Of a DNA stretch of 64,000 bases, positions 56,053 to 64,000 are shown in pieces. Below the pieces are notes generated by a model that saw only the letters and a program-made list of their open reading frames with translations, did not search any database and was not told where the DNA came from. This stretch comes from Cystobasidium ongulense. Its lineage: Eukaryota > Basidiomycota > Cystobasidiomycetes > Cystobasidiales > Cystobasidiaceae. Made by a program: the position numbers and the translations under genes. Where the stretch lies: positions 2,666,001 through 2,730,000 of the forward strand of contig BQUP01000001.1 in NCBI GenBank assembly GCA_022835595.1. The letters are read 5' to 3'. The stretch's first letter is position 1, and each line of letters starts with the position of its first letter.

Positions 56053-58743
56053 ATGCGCCTGCCACTGGACGACATCACAAACACCGTCACGTCCTCGCCT
56101 CCAGACGCCGCAACAACAGGCAAGACACTGCGCACCTCAAGCTCGCCCATCCTGTCTGGCCTATCTCTGCCCTCGCACTCTTTAAAGGTACCTTCCTCGC
56201 GTCCCAAACTCCTCCGACAGACCTCGCTGCTAGCCTTCGCAGCGGCTCGCTCGGTCCCATCCTCGTCGTCCTCAACCGCGTCTGGCTCGCCCTCACCGCC
56301 GCCATCATGCTCGAGCCTCAGAGCATCCACGAGCAGCTCCTCCTCACCACCTCCACTGCCGCCTTCCTCGTCGTGTCCCTCCGACGAAGGCTATGTGTCA
56401 GTTCGCGACGGGTTCGATTGCGAGTCTCGCGCAGATGAGCTCGAGGAGGACGATGCGTTCTCGGATACAGAGCATCATCAATATACCACTTCCAACAAAC
56501 GACCAAAAATAACCTTTTCTTCATCTCATCATGAACGAGCTAATACCACAAGAGATCCAGCTGCCATTGCAAGACAAGCAAAAGCAATGGCTCGCAATAA
56601 AGCCAATTTATTTGGAGATATCAGTCGCGTAAATGGTATCGAAGATATCGCGCGTCTTTCGGAATACAGTCGCGGTATATCGAATCGAAATACCATTGCT
56701 AGGCTTACTGGTGAGTGGCTGCATGGAACGTCTGCCCATTAGAGGCCTTGCACTGCTAAAGCGTACTTCGTATCGCAAATCCTCAGACCGCCACCGAAAT
56801 GAATACCTGGAATCTTTCGTATCCCACGATCAAAGAGACGTCTACCGCTGTCCATCCTACCGTCCCACGCGCGACTACGCTCCTCCATTCGCGTGTGCTT
56901 TTAGTAAAGGTGAGGACCGTCTCACCCAACTGTCAAGGCAAACGGAATAGTCTTTCTAAACAATCTTGCATTCAACAGAATCCAAAAGAGGTGGAAAGAA
57001 AGTCTTGGCTGTATCCAGCGAAGAAGGGACAGTCTGCTTCATTGACGCGGAGAAGAAGAGGATATCAGAATGTAAGCTTTTCGCACATGCTCACCTGTTT
57101 CCCAGGTCAAAGAGTCTTCGTGCCTACTGACTGTATTTTACAGATGGAGACGCGACTTATTTTCAAGCCCATAATAATGCTGTTTTCGATTTGGTCTGGA
57201 GTGAAGATGATCGTTATATTGTGAGTTGTCGCTTCCCCTTACTTTGTAGTCCTTCGGCAGAAACAAGCTTACATGTAACCTTCCTCGCCTCTTTAACTGT
57301 ACACAGGCTACCGCTTCCGGTGATCAGTCAGCCGCAGTATCGGATGTAGAGAGACAGGTTCGACTATACCACCTCAAAACGCATTGCTGCAGCGTAAAGC
57401 AGATTATCTTTGATCCCCATAATCCAAGTATGTTCACATCAATTCCTTGCATGCATACGTCTCCATGCTGACAAGCTCGTTTCGGTACAGATTTACTTGC
57501 TACCGCTTCGCGAGATGGCTCTATCGGTCTATGGGATCTACGCAGCAAGCCTAATAAAGGTTAGTCTCGGCTACGAAAATACGATTTCTTACTCCAGTCA
57601 CAGACAGCTGATGCTTCGCTTCTCCTCTTGCTTCACATAGATGGCACACTATCTACAGTTAACCAGATCCGATTCGCTCACGACACTTATGCAAAAAGTA
57701 GGAAAGGAAAAGAGACTGCTAGAAGTGTAACTAGGACCGTTACTTCTATCGTATATCTACAACACCAGGATAATTTGCTTGCCAGCGGTGGTTCAGCCGA
57801 TGGGTAAGTTGCATACTTTCTAGTGCATGACTGGCACGAGGACACGCAGGCTGTAGATTGCTGATTTTAATTCTGTCTCGTGTGCAAATAGTGTCGTCAA
57901 GCTGTGGGATCTACGTAAAACATTCTCAAAACGTATCAATCCACCATCAATGGAAGAAAGTATGGATTACACTCCTGCTTCTTCATTCGATATCCAAGGA
58001 CCCTCTTCAGATCTCTCTTCCTCGTTCTCATCGTTCTCCTCCTCGCCTGCTCCACCCACCTCATCTACAACTTCCTCTTTCGCTCCCTGCCGGACCACAC
58101 GCACTCATGGCATTTCCTCCCTTTGCTTGTCTCCTGATGGCTCTCGTCTGTATGCCTTGAGCACTAATTCCAAGTGAGTAGGACAGAGCAGACTAGACTA
58201 TCGCTATTACCGAAGCTGACGTGGACTTTGTTCTATTGTCCTTTTTCCAACAGGATCTACGCACATGATCCACTCTTCCTCTCTCGTCCTCTTCCATCAC
58301 CAATGCATACCTTCTCTTCTCCAACAATGAACAGTTCCTCATTCTATATCCGTCTCGCAATTTCACCAGATGGTAGATATCTAGCAGCTGGAAGTACGAG
58401 TCAAGGTTGGCAGACTTCGATTTGGGATTTGCAGAATCACTCGGCTCGAACTGTTTATGGAGAAACTAAAAAGGCTTCCGTTGCTCTGAAAGGTCATAGA
58501 CACGAAGTGGGAGGCCTTGATTGGGCTGATGGTGTTGTGAGTGTTCTTTCATTCTGTTATCAAACCTCTCAAGCAGTAGAAACTGAATGTCGCACGTCTA
58601 TGATACAGCTCGCAACTTGCGGAGACGACAATCTAGTTAGAGCTTGGAGGTCTGACCCTCACGTCAGCAAATGGGCAGTCCGACACCTAAGAACATGGGA
58701 CACATTCGATTACTCTGGCACATGGGATATGCCAGAAGAATAA
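56053..58743 (+). CDS. CDT2: WD40 protein, Cdt2/DTL-like (CRL4 substrate receptor)
   Basis: Ten exons (56053-56710, 56787-56909, 56979-57071, 57144-57220, 57307-57427, 57491-57559, 57641-57803, 57892-58173, 58254-58536, 58609-58743) give 667 residues. The first 220 are Ser/Pro-rich. The propeller then begins YAPPFACAFSK, followed by VLAVSSEEGTVCFIDAE, FQAHNNAVFDLVWSEDDRYI, ATASGDQSAAV, LLATASRDGSIGLWDLR, NLLASGGSADGVVKLWDLRK, ISSLCLSPDGSRLYALSTNS, LAISPDGRYLAAGSTSQGW and LATCGDDNLVRAWR. The two W-D-L-R ends fit the DWD box that binds DDB1. The order (PPFACxxS, EEGTVxxxD, SRDGSIxxWD, DGVVKLWDLRK) is that of Cdt2, which targets Cdt1 and Spd1-type proteins in S phase. A serine-rich insert (about 57960-58100) interrupts the propeller. 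Other WD40 proteins are possible. Confidence 0.78.
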
Positions 58744-59090
58744 TGAATCAAACCCCACACAGTTCGACATCAATATACACGTATAAACACATTCCCAAAT
58801 GCAACAAACCTCGTTTCAAAATGCAAAACTATTCCGCTAAAATTGAGGCGGCTCTATGGATACCTGTCACCCTGCTCAATCAGTGCATATTCTCGTAACA
58901 ACAAGCTTCTACCCCTAAAATACGCCTTCGCAGCTCTTCCTTTCGTTGTAATTACACCACACATTCGCGAACTTGCGACTTTTACTGTCTCTATTATGCT
59001 TTCTCTAACGATAGAATGACGACTACTTTTGCAAACAGTCTCTCTTTCTTTCAAAATGCAAGGCAAGCAACTTCTACTATTCAATTGCAA
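58744..59090. other. Convergent intergenic stretch
   Basis: About 350 bp between the stops of the Cdt2-like and Atg10 genes, which converge. Nothing else was seen. Confidence 0.4.
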
Positions 59091-59901
59091 TTAGCGTATG
59101 TCTACCAGTGTCGAGACCAGCATCAACCAGGTTTCTATGATTTTTAAAGGCGTTGGCTTATTTTCATCATTGTCCGCTAGAATGTCTTGTAAAGCGGACG
59201 AAGTCTCGCATGGATGGAGGTAAAGACAGGGCATTCCAATCAGAGGATGTTCGCCTTGTGATATGGCTGGGAAACGTGCTTTTGCTTCTTCTGAGCGATC
59301 CGATGGGTCGTCTATAAGGGTATTTAAAGGGTATTCTGATCCGCTTGCGTGGAAGAACGAGCTTTGTGATAGCTTGTCCAGTGGGAGGACGGTACCATCT
59401 AGACACGTACAAGTAACACAGTGACAGTCAGTCAGTAGCCGATTAGACACTGGTTTATGTGATTTGCCCACCTCGCAGACGACCGTGAAAGTACAGCACG
59501 GGCACCTGGTAGACCGGCGAGTATGCGATGTAAAGGTCCACAAAGAGGGAGGTGGAGTGGCTTGATCTGGTCCTAGCAGGTGGAACAGCTTCATCTTCGG
59601 GCTCTACAACGTCTTGCCCCTCCATCATGTCTGCTTCGTCCGTGTCGTCGTCTGCATGATAATGTCCGATCACCACCTTATCGAGGCGTTCAAGCCATGA
59701 CTGACCGGTGAAGGGCTAGAAGGGTAATAAGCAAAGCAGACTCTGCTGATATAGTACGACTTTCCAACCCACCTCCCGCTTCACCTGCCAGTCGCTCGGG
59801 TCCGCTTGCTTGAGCCCCGCGGCGGTATTCGCTGTGTTTTTCGCGGCCTGCTTCAGCCAGTCGTGGAGACCTTGCTCAAACTCGGCGCGGGAGAGCTGCA
59901 T
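59091..59901 (-). CDS. ATG10: Autophagy E2-like enzyme Atg10
   Basis: E2-like enzyme that transfers Atg12 to Atg5 in autophagosome formation; cytosolic. Three exons (59773-59901, 59472-59715, 59091-59398) join in phase to 226 residues, within the normal range. The opening helix is MQLSRAEFEQGLHDWLKQAA. The core strand YIAYSPVYQVPVLYFHGRL is the family hallmark, and the catalytic region reads ISQGEHPLIGMPCLYLHPCE followed by TSSALQDIL, with the active Cys in HPCET. An acidic insert (DDDTDEADMMEGQD) sits before the core. The start is the ATG at 59901; a longer open frame upstream lacks an ATG. It shares a 250-bp divergent promoter with the acyl-CoA dehydrogenase gene. Confidence 0.88.
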
Positions 59902-60148
59902 GGAGGGAGCGGCAGCATATCGCGCGTCTGGACGAATAAATCCAGTCTTCAAGGATGACTCTCTGTGCCGTCCATCGATAAAATGAGGAGACCCGCATTC
60001 AACGCTCGACCGGCCATAACGTTACCGTGCCGATGGCGCTGTCCTCAAAATGCCGGCAATCAATCTTCCCACCTTCAAAGCTTTTCGTTCTCTTCTTGAC
60101 TTGCAACCAAGACATACACATACTCTTTGACCTACTACACTTATCATC

Positions 60149-62395
60149 ATGTCTACCAATACTCGCTCTGCTGACATCTCCGTCCCCGTCGGCGGCCCTC
60201 CCACCCAGTCTGGCCATCCTGTCACAAGGATGCTGCCTCAATCGTGAGTGTCCTCAAGGAAACGTGCACTGCATGGTTATCGCTGACAAGCTCGACTAAT
60301 ACCCCTTCGCAGCACCTGGGCTCTTGTTGAACCAAGGTGCGGCTTCTTGTCTATGTCCTGTCAGCTGGCCGGTCCAGGCTGGGCTGTCAGGAAAAGCAAA
60401 TACGCGCTGACACCGGCTATTGCTTCATCATATCCTCGAATTTCGCCATGATCCTGCTGACAACTGCAGAATCTCACAAGATGCTAAACAAAAGCTAGCA
60501 AAACTCGTCGATTTCGTAGAGAAGGAGTGTATTCCCGCAGAAGCTATCTACGCGGCTCAAGTTTCCCAGGATCCGGTAGAGCGATGGAAGTCTACTCCTC
60601 AGATCATGGAAGATTTGAAGAAGAAAGCAAGAGGCCTAGGCCTATGGAATCTTTTCCTATCAAAGGCGCATTACCCAGAGTGAGCGGTAATCCCAAACAC
60701 AACGATGTTCGCCGATGTGCTCACTCGCCACCATTTCAGCTACGGTATCGATTTGACCAATCTCGAATATAGCATCATGGCTGAAGTCATGGGAAGGAGT
60801 TTTATCGCCCCAGAGGCATGTAACTGCTCTGCACCGTGAGTGTGCAATCAAAATTTGCGGAACACTAAACCGCAATCTGATGTCTTCTCTTTTCATAGGG
60901 ATACCGGAAATATGGGTACGGTTTCGTTCTGACGGATATGAAATTCGTGCTTTGCTGACTGGGTGTATCTCCATTGCAGAGGTATTCGCTCGCTATGGTA
61001 CAACTGAGCAAAAGAAGAAATGGCTTGAGCCTCTCCTAGACGGCAAGATCCGGTCCGCCTTTTCTATGACTGAACGATACGTCGCTTCTTCCGATGCTAC
61101 CAACATCAAACTTTCAATCAAGCGCGAGAATGGTGAAATTGTTGTTAATGGTCTGAAGTGGTGGATTTCTGGTGCTGGTGATCCTCGATGCGCTGTTCAT
61201 CTTGTCATGGGTCAGAGGTAAGCCGACCCGTTCTTCTTCCGGCATTTCCATGTGCTTATGAATGTTTTGTATACCTTTAGTGACCCCACCAATTCGGACC
61301 CATACAAGAGACAATCCATCGTCATCGTCCCCGCCAACTCCCCAGGTGTCAAGCTTGTCAGACCATGCACCATCATGGGCCAGGATGATGCTCCTGAAGG
61401 GTGTGTTGCCTTCCTCCCGAATACTACGCAGACATTGCTGATTGTCTTACAACCCAGTCACATGGAAGTACTGTACGAGAACGTGCGAATTCCAGAAGAG
61501 AACATCATCGCTGGATGGAGTCGAGGCTTTGAAGTCATCCAGGGCCGACTTGGTAAGTGTAATATGCCTCTATCACGGATATGTCTTAGCCTACTTACAC
61601 GCCTTTCGTACAGGACCTGGCCGCATTCATCACTGGTACGCCAGCCTGTCGAATCTATCATACCTTGAATCAGCCTGACCCACCCCTACTTTCACAGCAT
61701 GCGAACTATCGGTGTTGCCCAACGAGCTCTCGATCTGATGATCACCAGAGTCACAGACCCAACCAGGAAGACGTTCGGCAAACAGCTTTCCGAGCATGGT
61801 GTCGTTGTCGCCAAGGTTGCCGAATCCAGAATGGAGATCGAGCAGGCTCGTCTCCTCGTCCTTGTCGCGGCCATGCAGGTGCGTGCACGTGCAGTGATGG
61901 ACGTCTCGAGGTTTTATCTAACGATTGCAAGCGCTATCTAGATTGACGCTGTCCGAGCCAAGGGCGCTCTCAGAGAGATTGGTATCTCCAAGGTGAATAG
62001 AGACCCTCGAATAGCCATCCAACAAAGCAAGGCTAACCTCCTTTTATGTGCATCCTCAGGCTATCGTACCTCAAATGGCACTCAATGTTATTGACCGAGC
62101 CATGCAGATGTTTGGAGCTGAGGGCATGTCCCAGCATACTCCACTCGCCAACATGTGGACTCACATCAGAACCCTCCGATATGCTGATGGCCCCGACGAG
62201 GTTCACATTCAACAGATTGGCAAAAAGTGCGTCAACAGAGACTAGTTCGGGAATCGCCAGCACATGCTAACACCACCCCTCTTTGTATTTTACAGCGAGC
62301 TTAAGCGTGCTGCTGAGCTTCGAAAGATCCTCGAGGCACAGGCAAAGAAGCAAGCCGAGCTCTTCAAGACTAATAACGTTAAAGCACATCTCTAA
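60149..62395 (+). CDS. Acyl-CoA dehydrogenase, ACAD10/11-like, with PTS1-like end
   Basis: FAD enzyme that introduces the alpha-beta double bond in acyl-CoAs. Thirteen exons (60149-60243, 60313-60336, 60470-60679, 60740-60835, 60899-60915, 60980-61217, 61281-61400, 61458-61552, 61614-61635, 61698-61878, 61942-61992, 62060-62226, 62296-62395) give 471 residues; three are 24 nt or shorter. Landmarks are [39 protein letters not shown], the flavin-contact block [36 protein letters not shown]-type [51 protein letters not shown] and [16 protein letters not shown]. This set is typical of the ACAD11-like fungal group. The C-terminus VKAHL ends in A-H-L, which fits the PTS1 tripeptide, so peroxisomal import is likely. 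Confidence 0.92.
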
Positions 62396-62609
62396 AATGA
62401 CATTCAAACGCTGGCTTGTACAGACATAGTATTTCGTGAGGCATGCAGATGAGTGTACAAATGCTTACTTCTTTATGGCATATACGTATAGGCAGACTTT
62501 GCGTTATATAAAAGACGAAGGTCGAGAAACGACTAACTGACATGAGAGCATACGGTCAGCTCGCTTAGAGGGTCCTGAACTCGCATAACTAAGCTTACCT
62601 CTGTTGAAG

Positions 62610-62981
62610 TCAGTACACTCCCATGGGCATTCCATACCCATAAGCCGCGCCACCCATACCCGGGTATCCGCCCATTCCTCTTGCGAGATAAGCAGTAGTC
62701 ATAGGGTCTGCAAAGCCACCCATGCCCATACCGCCGAGCCCCAGGCCCATGCTGCCCATTCCTAGGCCCATGCTGCCCAATCCCAGGCCCATACCGCCCA
62801 TTCCCAGATAGGAAGCAGGATAGCCCATCATAGATGCCGCAAGACCTGCTCCCCCAAGACCGTAGGCGCCTGCGCCCAATCGTGGACCATACATCGAATA
62901 TGGCGAGTACGGATATCTGCTGATATACAAATTACTATTGTGCTATAGCTTGTATGGATCAACAGCTTACAAGCCAAACAT
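62610..62981 (-). CDS. Small Gly/Met/Tyr-rich low-complexity protein
   Basis: Not recognised. Two exons: an 11-nt first exon (62971-62981, ATG TTT GGC TT) and 62610-62916, joined in phase, give 105 residues. After MFGLYPYSPYSMYGPRLGAG the sequence is mostly Gly, Met, Leu and Tyr, with a tandem GLGSMGLGM-type run from about residue 45 and a Tyr/Gly/Met-rich end (GYGMPMGVY). There is no signal peptide or charged region. Such Gly/Tyr/Met tracts occur in prion-like or self-associating proteins; that is analogy only. Confidence 0.6.
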
Positions 62982-63342
62982 TTCGTGGTAACGTGGGGCT
63001 TATTGATCTGGCGTTGAGGTATTGAGGTCTATCTCGTTGTCTTTATAAAGAGGAAGACGAAGAGAGAGAGAGAGAGAGCAAAAGATAGTCGAGATCAGTC
63101 CGCAACATAATCTACCCTTTGTATTGTAGTTGATCGCCGAAAGTGGCAAGCGCCCGATGAAGCGTGACAGCCGGGAATCGAATCAAAAGGGCATTTGCAT
63201 TGCATCAATACGTATAGACAGTTTGCAAGGGATAAATGACTGCATCTCGCATCTTATGCGGTGACCAGCTCGCGATCATTGTTATTCAGTGGGACCCTTG
63301 CTTATTCCTGAATTGGTATGCCCTCAAACTTCCATCATCTCG
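62982..63342. other. Intergenic region with GA microsatellite
   Basis: About 360 bp upstream of the Gly/Met-rich gene. It holds a GA dinucleotide run of about nine to ten units at 63060-63080, otherwise nothing recognised. A tRNA-like TTCGATTCC was checked and rejected. Confidence 0.45.
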
Positions 63343-64000
63343 TCAAAGGTAGTTTCGATGCCAGAATCCACGCAATGGCTGAAGCTGCGCAGGACTGGAC
63401 GTTTGAGGAACGTGACTGTATAGATCTGTCCGACCCCTTTGGAAAGGAGCCGGATCTTCTATGTACGGAACGGAATCGGGCTCTTGGTAATAGATGGGTG
63501 GTCTCTGTCCGATGATGGACTCCTGGAAAGGGAGATGGGAGCTGCCTGGCCAGACCTGTGGTGTTGTGGGATGATGTTTAGGTACCTCAACAAGCTCCCA
63601 GCGGTAATGGAGTGGGGGAACAGTGTTGTCAGGATCATGCGCTGCATGCTGGGTTTGCATGACGAAGCCGTCATCAGCGCAAGCACCTTCATAGTGAAGC
63701 ATCCCGGGATCATAATATGGCACAGGCTCTTGTGACCTGTCTTGTGGGCAATTTGCTGAGAGATGAGTTGGCTGCACTTGTAATGAAGGGTAATGCGGAC
63801 TACTCGCTGTTAAAGCGTAATCAGGAATCCGATCCGCAGCTTGGCTAAAGTAGTTCGGACTCTGAGGTTGCAAGTCATGCGGTTGAGCGCAAGTGTCCCT
63901 GCTGATTGTATGACGTGACGGAGTCGCTTGCAGTTGAAAGTTACGATTGATGGAATCTGTGGCGAAACTTTCATTGCTCGCGAACCAATCCGGAGAACGA
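63343..64000 (-). CDS. Tyr/Pro/His/Gln-rich protein, N-terminus outside the window
   Basis: The minus-strand frame is open from the right edge of the window to a stop at 63343, so this is the C-terminal about 218 residues of a longer protein. It is rich in Pro, Tyr, His, Gln and Ser, with clustered Tyr-containing phrases (SPNYFSQAADRIPDYALTAS, VPYYDPGMLHYEG, PIYYQEPDSVPYIEDP), and ends LQPLRGFWHRNYL. No domain is recognised. It looks like a disordered tail, as in many fungal transcription factors or RNA-binding proteins. Confidence 0.55.
   Translation of the reverse strand, partial: RSPDWFASNESFATDSINRNFQLQATPSRHTISRDTCAQPHDLQPQSPNYFSQAADRIPDYALTASSPHYPSLQVQPTHLSANCPQDRSQEPVPYYDPGMLHYEGACADDGFVMQTQHAAHDPDNTVPPLHYRWELVEVPKHHPTTPQVWPGSSHLPFQESIIGQRPPIYYQEPDSVPYIEDPAPFQRGRTDLYSHVPQTSSPAQLQPLRGFWHRNYL

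Noticed and set aside
63150-63200. tRNA-like TTCGATTCC on the minus strand
   Set aside because: The flanking bases do not form the 5-bp T stem, and no acceptor or D arm can be folded at the right distance.

Overview
This window is nuclear DNA from a fungus, most likely a basidiomycetous yeast of the Tremellomycetes. That placement is inferred. Nearly every gene is cut by many short introns (about 45-120 nt, GTRNGY...CTRAC...YAG), several exons are only 11-24 nt, and the gene set is fungal: class III-like chitin synthase, Met10-type sulfite reductase alpha subunit lacking a flavodoxin domain, OPT transporters and a Nup1-like FG nucleoporin. Gene models were joined by hand from splice sites and reading phase, so coordinates are genomic spans including introns.

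Left third (1-27 kb): a truncated low-complexity protein; a PLP-dependent decarboxylase; a universal-stress protein; the AP-3 mu subunit; mitochondrial ribosomal protein uL11m; a weakly supported zone (9.3-10.9 kb); sulfite reductase alpha (MET10-like); a four-helix membrane protein; a 17-exon chitin synthase; TFIIH subunit Tfb3; and a convergent GT32 glycosyltransferase / MBOAT acyltransferase pair.

Middle (27-48.7 kb): a LYR-like small protein diverges from a Nup1-like FG nucleoporin. Then comes the most interesting locus. Two paralogous oligopeptide transporters (OPT) point at each other (34.1-37.6 kb + and 41.3-45.5 kb -). Between them is a small secreted precursor (38.05-38.99 kb, -) holding six copies of a Trp/Gly peptide (core VRGGWGRGPGW) separated by Lys-Arg Kex2 sites, with each repeat junction falling at an intron. 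The last copy stops exactly at the terminal Trp. This has the architecture of a fungal peptide-pheromone or quorum-sensing precursor. The flanking OPTs recall the Cryptococcus Qsp1/Opt1 system, in which a secreted 11-residue peptide is re-imported. An alpha/beta hydrolase follows OPT2.

Right part (48.7-64 kb): 3-ketoacyl-CoA thiolase; a tentative short gene; a single-pass membrane protein with an acidic/Ser-rich ectodomain and a C-terminal PP1-docking-like motif; a Cdt2-like WD40 protein; Atg10; an acyl-CoA dehydrogenase with a PTS1-like C-terminus; a Gly/Met-rich small protein; and a Tyr/Pro-rich protein running off the right edge.

I recognised no rRNA, tRNA, CRISPR array or transposon.
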